This document shows positions 1 to 9,403 of a DNA stretch of 29,254 nt, piece after piece. The translations under genes and the position numbers were made by a program. The notes under the pieces are model-generated. The model did no database searches. It saw nothing but the letters and a program-made list of their open reading frames with translations, and was not told where the DNA came from. Source of the stretch: Candidatus Faecalibacterium faecipullorum (GTDB taxonomy: Bacteria; Bacillota; Clostridia; Oscillospirales; Ruminococcaceae); assembly GCA_019118985.1 (NCBI GenBank), contig DWXX01000101.1, forward strand, positions 1 to 29,254. Reading direction: 5' to 3'. The number at the start of each line of letters is the position of its first letter. The first letter of the stretch is position 1.

Positions 1-1
1 G

Positions 2-847
2 GTCCGCTTTGAGCTGACCCTCAAGGCCTTCTGCCCCGAAATGGCCATCATCGCCCCCTGGCGCGAGTGGGACATCAAGAGCCGCGACGAGGAGATCGAC
101 TACGCCGAGGCCCACCACATCCCCCTGCGCATCAGCCGCGAGACCAACTACTCCAAGGACAAGAACCTCTGGCACCTGTCCCACGAGGGCATGGACCTGG
201 AAAACCCCGCCAACGAGCCCCAGTACAACAAGCCCGGCTTCCTGGAGCTGGGCGTCAGCCCCGAGCAGGCCCCCGACGTGCCCACTTATGTGACCATCCA
301 CTTTGAAAAGGGCATCCCCACCGCCGTGGACGGCAAGGAGATGGGCGCCGTGGAGCTGGTGGAATACCTGAACAAGGTGGGCGGCGAGAACGGCATCGGC
401 CTGCTGGACATCGTCGAGAACCGCCTGGTGGGCATGAAGAGCCGCGGCGTCTACGAGACCCCCGGCGGCGCCATCCTCTACAAGGCCATCAACGTCCTGG
501 AGACCATCACCCTGGACAAGGAGAGCGCCCACTTCAAGGCCCAGCTGGCCCAGAAGTACGCCGACATCGTCTACAACGGCCAGTGGTTCACCCCCCTGCG
601 GGAGGCGCTGGACGCCTTCGCCGACAGCCTGGAAAAGACCGTCACCGGCGACGTCAAGCTCAAGCTGTACAAGGGCAACATGATCAACGCCGGCGTCACC
701 TCCCCCTACACCCTCTACGACGAGCAGACCGCCTCCTTCGGCGAGGATGACGACTACAACCAGGCGGATTCGGCCGGCTTCATCAACCTGTTCGGCCTGT
801 CCATCAAGGAGCGGGCCAAGCTGTCCAAGAAGTGGCCCAAGGACTAA
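2..847 (+). CDS. argG: Argininosuccinate synthase, 3' part (partial)
   Basis: ArgG joins citrulline and aspartate, using ATP, to make argininosuccinate, the penultimate step of arginine synthesis in the cytoplasm. Only the C-terminal 281 codons are in the window, and the frame is open to the left edge. The translation begins VRFELTLKAF and continues with APWREWDIKSR, a hallmark of the synthase C-terminal domain, then the ETNYSKDKNLW segment. Methionine codons inside the window (for example at 41) are internal, not starts. Full-length ArgG is about 400 residues, so roughly 120 N-terminal residues with the ATP-binding motif lie upstream. It is the first visible gene of an arg cluster and is followed by a 177-bp gap containing hairpins before argH. 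Identification is secure from conserved sequence and neighbours. Confidence 0.96.
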   Translation, partial: VRFELTLKAFCPEMAIIAPWREWDIKSRDEEIDYAEAHHIPLRISRETNYSKDKNLWHLSHEGMDLENPANEPQYNKPGFLELGVSPEQAPDVPTYVTIHFEKGIPTAVDGKEMGAVELVEYLNKVGGENGIGLLDIVENRLVGMKSRGVYETPGGAILYKAINVLETITLDKESAHFKAQLAQKYADIVYNGQWFTPLREALDAFADSLEKTVTGDVKLKLYKGNMINAGVTSPYTLYDEQTASFGEDDDYNQADSAGFINLFGLSIKERAKLSKKWPKD

Positions 848-912
848 ACGACGCTTATTTCCCCCCTGTGCCCGTTACCTCACACTTTCCGGGCGAGGGC
901 AGCAACCCCTGA

Positions 913-975
913 CCGGCCGCAAGGCCGGCGGCGCCGCCGCAGGACGCGCATTTCCTGCGGCGGCTTTGCCGTTTT
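913..975 (+). terminator. Paired hairpins between argG and argH (terminator or attenuator)
   Basis: Two perfect hairpins lie in the argG-argH gap. The first is CCGGCC-GCAA-GGCCGG (913-928), closed by a GNRA-type tetraloop. The second has a 12-bp stem, GCCGCCGCAGGA (933-944) with TCCTGCGGCGGC (953-964), and an 8-base loop. It is followed by TTTGCCGTTTT (965-975), an interrupted U tract. This is either a leaky intrinsic terminator or an RNA processing/attenuation element setting argG versus downstream expression. No convincing promoter is seen between it and argH. Confidence 0.55.
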
Positions 976-1024
976 CCGCCCCGGGCGCCCCGGCGCATAT
1001 ATGCTGATCTGAAAGGAGCCGACC

Positions 1025-2416
<1,392 letters not shown>

Positions 2417-2449
2417 TACATCGCAACGTTTGTAAGGAGGGTATCGCCC

Positions 2450-3388
2450 GTGAAATACAAGGTGTTCATCGACGGCTCGTCGGGGACCACCGGCCTGCGC
2501 ATCGCCGACCGGCTGGCCAAACGCCCCGAGCTTGAGCTGCTGCATATCCCCGAGACCGGCCGCAAAGACCTGGCCCGCCGGGCCGAGACCATCAACGCGG
2601 CCGACCTCGCTTTCCTCTGCCTGCCCGACGCCGCCTCGCGGGAGGTGGCCCCCCTCATCGACAGCCGCGTCAAGGTGCTGGATACCTCCACCGCCTTCCG
2701 CACCGCGCCGGGGTGGGTCTACGGCTTCCCCGAGCTGCACGGGCAGCGGGAGAAGCTGCGGGCTGCCAACCGGGTGGCGGTGCCGGGGTGCCATGCCTCC
2801 GGCTTCATCGCGCTGGCCCGGCCGCTGGTCGAGCTGGGGCTTGCGCCGGCGGGTTACCCCTTTGTCTGCCACAGCCTGACCGGCTATTCGGGCGGCGGCA
2901 AGAAGATGATCGCCGAATATGAGGACGGGCAGCGCCCCGCCCTCTACAGCACCCCCCGCGCCTACGGGCTGACGCTGCACCACAAGCACCTGCCCGAGAT
3001 GCAGGCGGTGCCGGGGCTGACGGCGCCCCCCATCTTCTGCCCCATCGTCGACGACTACTACGCCGGCATGGAGGTGGCCGTCCCCCTGCGGATGGAGCTG
3101 CTGGGCGGCGTCACCCCGGCGCAGGTGGCCGAGGCGCTGGCCGGCTACTACGCCGGCGAGGCGATGGTCACCGTCCACCCCCTGGGGCAGCTGCCTCCCG
3201 ACGGGATGCTGGCCGCGGGCGCGCTGGCCGGCAGCGACCGGATGGAAGTGTACCCCCTCGCCAGCCCGGACGGCAGCCAGATGGTGCTGGTGTCGCTGTT
3301 CGACAACCTCGGCAAGGGCTCGTCGGGCGCGGCGGTGCAGTGCATGAACATCCTGCTGGGTCTGGACGAAACGGCAGGCCTGGAGTGA
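2450..3388 (+). CDS. argC: N-acetyl-gamma-glutamyl-phosphate reductase, short type
   Basis: ArgC reduces N-acetylglutamyl phosphate with NADPH to N-acetylglutamate semialdehyde, the third step of ornithine synthesis. The 312-residue length and the start VFIDGSSGTTGLRIADRL, with its dinucleotide-binding glycines, place it in the shorter type 2 ArgC group rather than the 340-residue type. The catalytic cysteine is in VPGCHASGF (Cys114), and a likely general-base histidine is in LHHKHLPEM (about residue 178). The start is GTG at 2450, chosen because AAGGAGG at 2434-2440 sits 9 bases upstream and the N-terminus aligns with the family. It lies between argH and argJ in the same direction. Confidence 0.95.
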   Translation: MKYKVFIDGSSGTTGLRIADRLAKRPELELLHIPETGRKDLARRAETINAADLAFLCLPDAASREVAPLIDSRVKVLDTSTAFRTAPGWVYGFPELHGQREKLRAANRVAVPGCHASGFIALARPLVELGLAPAGYPFVCHSLTGYSGGGKKMIAEYEDGQRPALYSTPRAYGLTLHHKHLPEMQAVPGLTAPPIFCPIVDDYYAGMEVAVPLRMELLGGVTPAQVAEALAGYYAGEAMVTVHPLGQLPPDGMLAAGALAGSDRMEVYPLASPDGSQMVLVSLFDNLGKGSSGAAVQCMNILLGLDETAGLE

Positions 3389-3430
3389 GCCCCCGCACCT
3401 GTGAAGAATGGATCGAATGGAGGAAAGGAT

Positions 3431-4657
3431 ATGCAGTATCAGGAGGTAGAAGGCGGCGTCTGCGCGCCGCGGGGCTTTGCGGCGGCGGGGGTGCACTGCG
3501 GCATCCGCGCGAACCGCACCAAATATGACCTGGCCCTCATCAAGGCCGACGTCCGCTGCGCCGCGGCGGGGGTCTACACCACCAACAAGGTCTGCGGCGC
3601 GCCCATCAAGGTGGACCGCGCCCACCTGGCCGACGGCTATGCCCAGGCCATCCTGGTCAACAGCGGCAACGCCAACACCTGCGCGGCCAACGGCGTCGAG
3701 CTGGCCGAGGCCTGCTGCCGCCTGACCGGCGAGGCCCTCGGCATCCCGGCAGAGGACGTCCTGCCGGCGTCCACCGGGGTGATCGGCCAGCCCATGACCA
3801 TCGAGCCCTTTGCGGCGGGCATCCCGGCGGCCGCGGCGAAACTGGCCGCCACCCCCGCCGGCAGCGCCGACGCCGCCACCGCCATCATGACCACCGACAC
3901 CTTCAAAAAGGAATACGCTATCCGCTTTGAGCTGGGGGGCGTGAGCTGCACGGTGGGGGCCATCGGCAAGGGCAGCGGGATGATCGCGCCCAACATGGCC
4001 ACCATGCTGGCCTTCTACACCACCGACGCCGCCGTCAGCCCCGCCATGCTGCAGAAGGCGCTGCGGCAGGTGGTGCCCGGCACCTACAACCAGATGAGCG
4101 TCGACCTTGACACCTCCACCAACGATACCCTGATCGTCATGGCGTCGGGGCTGGCGGGCAACCAGCCCATCGTGGCCGAAGGGCCCGACTACGACGCCTT
4201 TGTGGCCGCCCTGACCGCCATCGCCGAGCACATGTGCGCCCTGCACGCCGGCGACGGCGAAGGGGCCACCCACCTGATCACCTGCGAGGTGGGCGGCGCG
4301 CCCGACCTTGCCACCGCCCGGGCGGTGGCCCGCAGCGTGGTCTGCTCCAACCTGTTCAAGGCGGCGGTCTTTGGCCGGGACGCCAACTGGGGGCGCATCC
4401 TCTGCGCCATCGGCTATACGCCGGGGGACTTTTCGGTCGACCATGTCTGCGTCTGGCTGGCGAGCAAGGCGGGCGAAGTCTATGTCTGCGAGAACGCCGC
4501 CTACCACCCCTACAGCGAGGAGGAGGCCGCCAAAGTCCTGGCGGAGCGCGACATCCTGGTCAGGGTGGAGATGGGTCTGGGCAGCGCCCGCGCCAAGGCG
4601 TGGGGGTGCGACCTGACCTACGACTACGTCAAGATCAACGGGGACTACAGGACCTGA
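3431..4657 (+). CDS. argJ: Glutamate N-acetyltransferase ArgJ
   Basis: ArgJ transfers the acetyl group of N-acetylornithine to glutamate, closing the cyclic acetyl pathway. Some members also use acetyl-CoA, and which type this is cannot be told from sequence alone. The 408-residue precursor has the self-cleavage segment KGSGMIAPNMATMLAF. The threonine of the AT-ML junction (about residue 191) is the nucleophile exposed when the protein splits into alpha and beta chains. The ATG at 3431 is preferred over an in-frame GTG at 3401. GGAGG (3419-3423) sits seven bases before it, and the family N-terminus (GGVCAPRGFAAAG) starts just after. No argA-like gene is seen, consistent with ArgJ feeding the pathway. 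Confidence 0.95.
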   Translation: MQYQEVEGGVCAPRGFAAAGVHCGIRANRTKYDLALIKADVRCAAAGVYTTNKVCGAPIKVDRAHLADGYAQAILVNSGNANTCAANGVELAEACCRLTGEALGIPAEDVLPASTGVIGQPMTIEPFAAGIPAAAAKLAATPAGSADAATAIMTTDTFKKEYAIRFELGGVSCTVGAIGKGSGMIAPNMATMLAFYTTDAAVSPAMLQKALRQVVPGTYNQMSVDLDTSTNDTLIVMASGLAGNQPIVAEGPDYDAFVAALTAIAEHMCALHAGDGEGATHLITCEVGGAPDLATARAVARSVVCSNLFKAAVFGRDANWGRILCAIGYTPGDFSVDHVCVWLASKAGEVYVCENAAYHPYSEEEAAKVLAERDILVRVEMGLGSARAKAWGCDLTYDYVKINGDYRT

Positions 4658-4678
4658 TACAGACTGCGGGGGAAACAT

Positions 4679-5533
4679 ATGAAGAACGAAGAAATGGCCC
4701 GCCTCTTTTCCGAGGCGACCCCCTACATCCAGAAGTACCACGGCAAGACCATGGTCATCAAGTACGGCGGCAACGCCATGATCAATGAGCAGCTCAAGGA
4801 CGCGGTGATGAACGACCTGGTCACCCTGACGCTGTTGGGGGTGCGGGTGGTGCTTGTACACGGCGGCGGCCCCGCCATCAACGATATGCTGAAAAAGGTC
4901 GGGGTGGAAAGCCGCTTTGTGGGCGGCCTGCGGGTAACCGACGGCCCCGCCATGGAGATCGTGCAGCAGGTGCTGGCCGGCAAGGTGAACAAAGACCTGG
5001 TGGCCAAGCTGCGGGGCCGTGGCGTCGGGCTGTGCGGGATGGACGGCCAGATGCTGCGCTGCGCCGAGCTGGACAGCCGCCTGGGCTATGTGGGCGAGAT
5101 CACCCATGTGGACACCACCCTGATCTGCAGCCTGCTGGACGGGGGGTACATCCCGGTCATCGCCACGGTGGGGATGGACGATCTGGGCCAGCCCTACAAC
5201 GTCAACGCCGACACCGCCGCCGCGCAGATCGCCATCGCCCTCAAGGCGGAAAAGCTGGTCTCGATGACCGACATCGCCGGCCTGCTGCGGGACAAGGACG
5301 ACGAGAGCACCCTCATCCCCGAGGTGGAGGTCAGCGAGATCGAGGGTTACAAGGCGGCCGGCATCATCGCCGGCGGCATGATCCCCAAGATCGCCGGCAT
5401 GGCCGACGCCATCTACCAGGGCGTGCATGAGGCGGTCATCATCGACGGGCGGGTGCCCCACACCGTCCTGCTGGAGCTGTTCTCCAACCGCGGGTCGGGC
5501 ACCCGCTTCTACCGCCGCAGCCACAGAGAGTGA
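4679..5533 (+). CDS. argB: Acetylglutamate kinase
   Basis: ArgB phosphorylates N-acetylglutamate with ATP, the committed step of ornithine synthesis. The 284-residue product has the amino-acid-kinase motifs VIKYGGNAM (Lys28) and LVHGGGPAI (61-64), and a typical IIAGGMIPKI near the C-terminus. Before the kinase core it carries a helix-like segment, MARLFSEATPYIQKYHGKT. Such an N-terminal extension marks arginine-inhibited, hexameric acetylglutamate kinases and is absent from the short, insensitive E. coli type, so feedback inhibition by arginine is inferred. The ribosome site before the ATG at 4679 is poor (GGGGGAAA). An internal ATG at 4694 is possible but would trim that helix. It lies between argJ and argD. 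Confidence 0.95.
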   Translation: MKNEEMARLFSEATPYIQKYHGKTMVIKYGGNAMINEQLKDAVMNDLVTLTLLGVRVVLVHGGGPAINDMLKKVGVESRFVGGLRVTDGPAMEIVQQVLAGKVNKDLVAKLRGRGVGLCGMDGQMLRCAELDSRLGYVGEITHVDTTLICSLLDGGYIPVIATVGMDDLGQPYNVNADTAAAQIAIALKAEKLVSMTDIAGLLRDKDDESTLIPEVEVSEIEGYKAAGIIAGGMIPKIAGMADAIYQGVHEAVIIDGRVPHTVLLELFSNRGSGTRFYRRSHRE

Positions 5534-5555
5534 TACGCCGGGAGGGCGTCTTAGT

Positions 5556-6749
5556 ATGGAATCTGAAAAAGTCATCGCGCGGGACAACGACTACGTCCTG
5601 CATACCTACAACCGCAACCCCATCGTCCTGGCCAAGGGCCACGGCCTGCACGCCTACGGCCCCGAGGGGCAGAGCTACCTCGACTTTACCAGCGGCATCG
5701 GGGTGAACAGCCTGGGCTACTGCGACCTGGCCTGGGCCGAGGCGGTCTCCCGCCAGGCCCACAAGCTGCAGCACACCTCCAACCTCTACTACACCGCCCC
5801 CTGTTCCAAGCTGGCCAAGCGGCTGTGCCGCCGCACCGGCATGAGCAAGGTCTTTTTCGCAAACTCGGGGGCGGAGGCCAACGAGGGCGCCATCAAGGCC
5901 GCCCGCAAGTACAGCTTCGACCGCTACGGCGACGGCCGTGCCGGCGTCATCACCCTGGTCAACAGCTTCCACGGGCGGACTTTGGCCACCCTGACCGCCA
6001 CCGGGCAGGCGGGGTTCCACCAGTATTTCGGGCCCTTCAACGAGGGGTTTGCCTATGTCGAGGCCGGTGACATCGACCGGCTGGAAAAGGCGGTGGACAG
6101 CCGCACCTGCGCCGTCATGCTGGAGCTGGTGCAGGGCGAGGGGGGCGTTGTGCCCCTTGACCCGGTCTATGTGCAGCAGGTGCGGGCCCTCTGCGATGAA
6201 AAGGACCTCTGCCTCATCGTGGACGAGGTGCAGACCGGCGTCGGCCGGACCGGCACCTTCTTAGCCTGCGAGCAGTACAACCTGCAGCCCGACATCGTCA
6301 CCCTGGCCAAGGGGCTGGGCGGCGGGCTGCCCATCGGGGCGGTGCTGGTCAGCGCCAAGGTGGCGGCCGGGATGGGCCCCGGCACCCACGGCTCCACCTT
6401 CGGGGGCAACCCGGTGGTCTGCGCCGGGGCCAACGCCGTGCTGGACCGGCTGGACGACAACTTCCTGGCCGGGGTGCGGGCCCACGCCGCGCAGCTGCGC
6501 GCCGGGCTGGAAAAGCTGCCCCACGTCGCCGAAGTGTCGGGCCTGGGGCTGATGCTGGGGGTGCAGTTTGAAGAGGGCATCGCCGCCGCCGACGTGCTGG
6601 CCGCCTGCCGCGAGCGGGGCCTGCTGGTGCTGACCGCCAAGACCCGGCTGCGCCTGCTGCCCCCGCTGGTGCTGACCGCCCACGACATCGAGCGGGCCCT
6701 GGTCATCCTGGACGAGGTGCTCTGCGGGATGACCCCCGCCCAGATCTGA
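5556..6749 (+). CDS. argD: Acetylornithine aminotransferase
   Basis: ArgD is a PLP-dependent class III aminotransferase that converts N-acetylglutamate semialdehyde and glutamate to N-acetylornithine and 2-oxoglutarate. The 397-residue product matches the family length. Visible features are FFANSGAEANEGAIKAAR (PLP phosphate region), the cofactor aspartate in LIVDEVQTG (Asp223) and the Schiff-base lysine in VTLAKGLGGGLPIGA (Lys252). The start is ATG at 5556, with GGAGG at 5541-5545. The frame is open further upstream, but that part overlaps argB and does not resemble the family. The gene lies 22 bp after argB and 12 bp before argF. Confidence 0.96.
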   Translation: MESEKVIARDNDYVLHTYNRNPIVLAKGHGLHAYGPEGQSYLDFTSGIGVNSLGYCDLAWAEAVSRQAHKLQHTSNLYYTAPCSKLAKRLCRRTGMSKVFFANSGAEANEGAIKAARKYSFDRYGDGRAGVITLVNSFHGRTLATLTATGQAGFHQYFGPFNEGFAYVEAGDIDRLEKAVDSRTCAVMLELVQGEGGVVPLDPVYVQQVRALCDEKDLCLIVDEVQTGVGRTGTFLACEQYNLQPDIVTLAKGLGGGLPIGAVLVSAKVAAGMGPGTHGSTFGGNPVVCAGANAVLDRLDDNFLAGVRAHAAQLRAGLEKLPHVAEVSGLGLMLGVQFEEGIAAADVLAACRERGLLVLTAKTRLRLLPPLVLTAHDIERALVILDEVLCGMTPAQI

Positions 6750-6761
6750 CGGGAGGGCGCT

Positions 6762-7676
6762 ATGAACCACCTGCTCAAGATGAACGACCTGACCCCCGCC
6801 GAGCTGACCCACATCCTGGACGTGGCCGACCAGCTCAAGGCGCAGCAGAAGGCCGGGGGCACCCCGCCGCTGCTCGCCGGCAAGAGCGTGGCGCTGATGT
6901 TCTCCAAGACATCCACCCGCACCCGCACCAGCTTTGAGGTGGGGGTCTACCAGCTGGGGGGCCTGGGCTGCTACATGAACGCCGCCACCGAGCTGCAGGC
7001 CGCCCGGGGCGAGCCGCTGCGGGACACCGCCCGGGTGCTGGGCCGCTATTACGACTGTATCGTCTGGCGCACCTACCGCCAGAGCGACCTGGAAGAGCTG
7101 GCCGACTACGCCGGGGTGCCGGTGATCAACGGCCTGACCGACTATGCCCATCCCTGCCAGGTGCTGGCCGACCTGATGACCATACGGGAGCGGCGGGGCC
7201 CCCTCGCGGGGCAGAAGCTCTGCTTTGTGGGGGACGGCAACAACATGGCCAACAGCATCATCATCGGCGGGCTGCTGGCCGGGATGCGGGTGACCTGCGT
7301 CTGCCCGCCCGCCTACCGCCCGGCGGCCGACGTGCTGGGCTTTGCCCGGCGGTACGGCGCAGACTTTGAGCTGCTGGCCGACCCCAAAGCCGGCGTGCGG
7401 GACGCCGACGTGGTGGTCACCGCCGTCTGGAACAGCGCCGCCGCCGAGTCGGAGACCGAGCGCCGGATGCGGGACTTCCGCGGCTACCAGCTGACGAGCC
7501 GCCTGCTGGAAGGGGCGAAGCCCGGCTGCATGGTGCTGCACTGCCTGCCCGCCCACCGCGGGGAGGAAATCTCGAACGCCGTCTTTGAGGACCACGCCGA
7601 CGAGATCTTCACCGAGGCGGAGAACCGCCTGCACGTCCAGAAAGCGGTGCTTGCCATCCTGCTGGCCGGCCTGTGA
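6762..7676 (+). CDS. argF: Ornithine carbamoyltransferase-family protein, unusual ornithine loop
   Basis: The protein belongs to the aspartate/ornithine carbamoyltransferase family. By position in the operon it should make citrulline from ornithine and carbamoyl phosphate. At 304 residues it has normal length. It keeps the carbamoyl-phosphate motifs STRTRTSFE (51-59) and HPCQ (130-133), and the catalytic HCLPAHRGEE (260-269). The usual ornithine-contact motif (Asp-x-Trp-x-Ser-Met-Gly) reads AVWNSAAAE here (residues 221-229). The Asp is Ala and Met-Gly is Ala-Ala, while Trp and Ser are kept. Altered substrate preference is therefore possible. Operon context still favours an arginine role. The ATG at 6762 follows GGGAGG after argD. 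Confidence 0.88.
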   Translation: MNHLLKMNDLTPAELTHILDVADQLKAQQKAGGTPPLLAGKSVALMFSKTSTRTRTSFEVGVYQLGGLGCYMNAATELQAARGEPLRDTARVLGRYYDCIVWRTYRQSDLEELADYAGVPVINGLTDYAHPCQVLADLMTIRERRGPLAGQKLCFVGDGNNMANSIIIGGLLAGMRVTCVCPPAYRPAADVLGFARRYGADFELLADPKAGVRDADVVVTAVWNSAAAESETERRMRDFRGYQLTSRLLEGAKPGCMVLHCLPAHRGEEISNAVFEDHADEIFTEAENRLHVQKAVLAILLAGL

Positions 7677-7712
7677 GGGCCCAAGGCAAAAAACAGCCCA
7701 AAATCCAAAAAG

Positions 7713-7749
7713 AAAACCGCCCTGGCAGTTGACGCCGGGGCGGTTTTTT
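7713..7749 (+). terminator. Intrinsic terminator of the arg operon
   Basis: Stem AAAACCGCCC (7713-7722) pairs with GGGCGGTTTT (7738-7747), around a 15-base loop, and the T run spans 7744-7749. It lies 37 bp after the argF stop. The loop and 3' arm also contain the -35 element and spacer of the following tRNA promoter. Confidence 0.88.
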
Positions 7750-7757
7750 GCTATAAT
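7729..7757 (+). promoter_or_regulatory. Promoter of tRNA-Ser, nested in the arg terminator
   Basis: TTGACG (7729-7734) and TATAAT (7752-7757) are separated by exactly 17 bp, an almost perfect vegetative sigma promoter. The predicted start near 7764 lies 20 bp before the tRNA. The -35 box sits in the loop of the preceding terminator, and its spacer is the terminator's 3' arm and T run. Confidence 0.85.
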
Positions 7758-7783
7758 AACAGGGCTGAAAACTGCATACAGCT

Positions 7784-7874
7784 GGAGGAGTACTCAAGTG
7801 GTCGAAGAGGCGTGACTCGAAATCTCGTAGGCCGGGGAACCGGTGCAAGGGTTCAAATCCCTTCTCCTCCGCCA
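7784..7874 (+). tRNA. tRNA-Ser (anticodon CGA)
   Basis: The 91-base gene folds as a class II tRNA. The acceptor arm is GGAGGAG (7784-7790) with CTCCTCC (7864-7870), and the D arm is CTC...GAG. The anticodon loop CTCGAAA has anticodon CGA at 7818-7820, which reads UCG serine codons. A long variable arm with a CCGG/CCGG stem follows, then the T arm AAGGG-TTCAAAT-CCCTT, discriminator G and an encoded CCA. The anticodon stem CGTGA/TCTCG contains one T-T mismatch (7813 with 7825, tRNA positions 29:41). The gene has its own promoter upstream and a terminator three bases downstream. Confidence 0.95.
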
Positions 7875-7876
7875 GC

Positions 7877-7913
7877 AAAGCCGCCCAGGGCAAAGGCCCC
7901 GGGCGGCTTTTTT
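7877..7913 (+). terminator. Intrinsic terminator of tRNA-Ser
   Basis: Stem GCCGCCC (7880-7886) pairs with GGGCGGC (7901-7907). An inner GGGC-AAAG-GCCC helix extends it, and six T residues follow (7908-7913). It begins just after the tRNA CCA end. The converging minus-strand gene ends 13 bp away. Read from that strand the hairpin has only a short T tail, so it is at best a weak terminator there. Confidence 0.88.
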
Positions 7914-7925
7914 GCGCGCCGCGCG

Positions 7926-9377
7926 TTATGCGCTGTAGTATTTCTGCCGCGGGCTGCCGGGGCGGTCGGGCAGGGTCATTTTGAGGCTGCCCGCTTCGAT
8001 GAGGGGCGCCACATAGTGGCGGATGGCGTAGGAAACGGTCTTGATGCCCAGAAAGTCCGCGATCTCCTGCCGGGTGCGCGGGGCGGCGCAAAAAGCGAGC
8101 AGGCTGCCGTCGGCTGCGGGGAGATCTGCGGGCGGGGGCGTCTCTGTCTGCCCTGTACCGTTGAAAAGGATCACGACAAACTCGCCGCGGCGGTTCTCGA
8201 ACACCGGCGCGGGCAGGCCGTAAGCGGCCATCTCCCGCCGGATGGTGGGTATGCCGGAATAGCGGTTCTCTGCGTCGGCCAGTATCTCCGCCATGACGGC
8301 CAGCGCCGGGTTGCGCAGGTCGGGGCGGGAGTGGCCCAGCTGCTCCACCGTGGTACGGCCATAGAGGCTGCCGGGGCTGTGGATCTCCAGCCGATCGGTG
8401 AAAAAGTCCAGCTGCACCGGGGTGCCCTCGGTATAGATGCTGTAGTCCCGATGGATCAGCGCGTTCAGGATGGCTTCCCGCAGGGCGCTGACCGGGTATT
8501 CCGTCTGGTCGGTGCGGCGGCCCGTCTGGGGGTCGATGATGGTGCGGGTCTTCATATTTCTCTTGCAGAAGGCGAGGGCTTCCTCCACCATCTCGGCAAT
8601 GGTCCCTTCGATGCGCTTGTTGTCCAGAAAGCGGGCGTCGTCCCCCTGGGCCGTCTCGCCGATCTCTCTGCCCGGCACCACCACGGCGGTGATGCCCAGC
8701 TGGGGCAGGTAGCCCTGGGGGTAGACGCCGAAGTTGAGCACCGCCGCCAGTGTGGGCACGCCGTCCCGGGTGATGTTCAGCATCTCCATCTGCTGGGCTT
8801 CATCCAGACGGCCAAAGCCGGGGCGCTCCACCCGACGGTCCAGCAGGTAGCGCTGCAAGGCGTCCTGATGCAGGGTGGAGAGGTCGGCCCGCTGGATGGG
8901 CCGCTCGTCGTCGTGCAGATGCTTGCGGAAGGCCTCGCAGCTGTACAGCTCGTAGTCGGTCATGGGCAGGTCGGCGTCCCCCACCCGGATATAGGAGCCC
9001 TTCAGCCGGCCCGCCCCCTTGTAATAGCAGGGCCGCTCGGACAGGTCGACGGCGGGTATCTCCGCCGCGCAGACTGGCAGACCGTCCGCCTCTGCGATGG
9101 TAAAAACAGCGCGGACCGGCGGCTCCATCTGACCGCACTGCTCCGTCACCTTCTTTTGCAGGTCCTGGAGGTCGTAGACGCCCACCACCTGGAAGCCCTG
9201 CCTTTCATCCAAGCCGAACAGCAGCACCCCGCCGCTGTCCTGGTTGGAAAAGCTGGACAGGGTGTCGTACAGCCGTTTGGGGCAGTCGAGATGGGCGGCT
9301 TTTACTTCCAGCGTCTGGCTTTCCGCCTTTTGACGCACCACGGTATGCACAAGGTCCAAAAGTTCTTCGGTGAGCAT
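7926..9377 (-). CDS. AlbA_2 / HATPase_c_4 / winged-helix putative regulator
   Basis: A 483-residue protein of the family often annotated as ATP-binding protein or putative transcriptional regulator. The N-terminal AlbA_2 (Schlafen-type) nucleic-acid-binding domain spans about residues 18-135, with QTLEVKAA, LSSFSNQDSGGVLLFG and YIRVGDADLPM. A GHKL-type HATPase_c_4 domain follows at about 295-400, with the N-box-like REAILNALIHRDYS and a downstream EIHSPGSL. The C-terminus (about 432-483) looks like a winged helix: TRQEIADFLGIKTVSYAIRHY. No membrane segments are seen. The ATG at 9377 follows GGGAGG (minus strand, 9386-9391). The gene stands alone with its own promoter. A tandem motif array overlaps and precedes that promoter, making self-regulation plausible. 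Its biological target is unknown. Confidence 0.85.
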   Translation of the reverse strand: MLTEELLDLVHTVVRQKAESQTLEVKAAHLDCPKRLYDTLSSFSNQDSGGVLLFGLDERQGFQVVGVYDLQDLQKKVTEQCGQMEPPVRAVFTIAEADGLPVCAAEIPAVDLSERPCYYKGAGRLKGSYIRVGDADLPMTDYELYSCEAFRKHLHDDERPIQRADLSTLHQDALQRYLLDRRVERPGFGRLDEAQQMEMLNITRDGVPTLAAVLNFGVYPQGYLPQLGITAVVVPGREIGETAQGDDARFLDNKRIEGTIAEMVEEALAFCKRNMKTRTIIDPQTGRRTDQTEYPVSALREAILNALIHRDYSIYTEGTPVQLDFFTDRLEIHSPGSLYGRTTVEQLGHSRPDLRNPALAVMAEILADAENRYSGIPTIRREMAAYGLPAPVFENRRGEFVVILFNGTGQTETPPPADLPAADGSLLAFCAAPRTRQEIADFLGIKTVSYAIRHYVAPLIEAGSLKMTLPDRPGSPRQKYYSA

Positions 9378-9403
9378 GGACGAAACCTCCCTTCCTGTGT
9401 TCT

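Noticed and set aside
41..847. ATG at 41 as the start of argG
   Set aside because: The family sequence continues upstream in the same frame to the window edge, so this methionine is internal.
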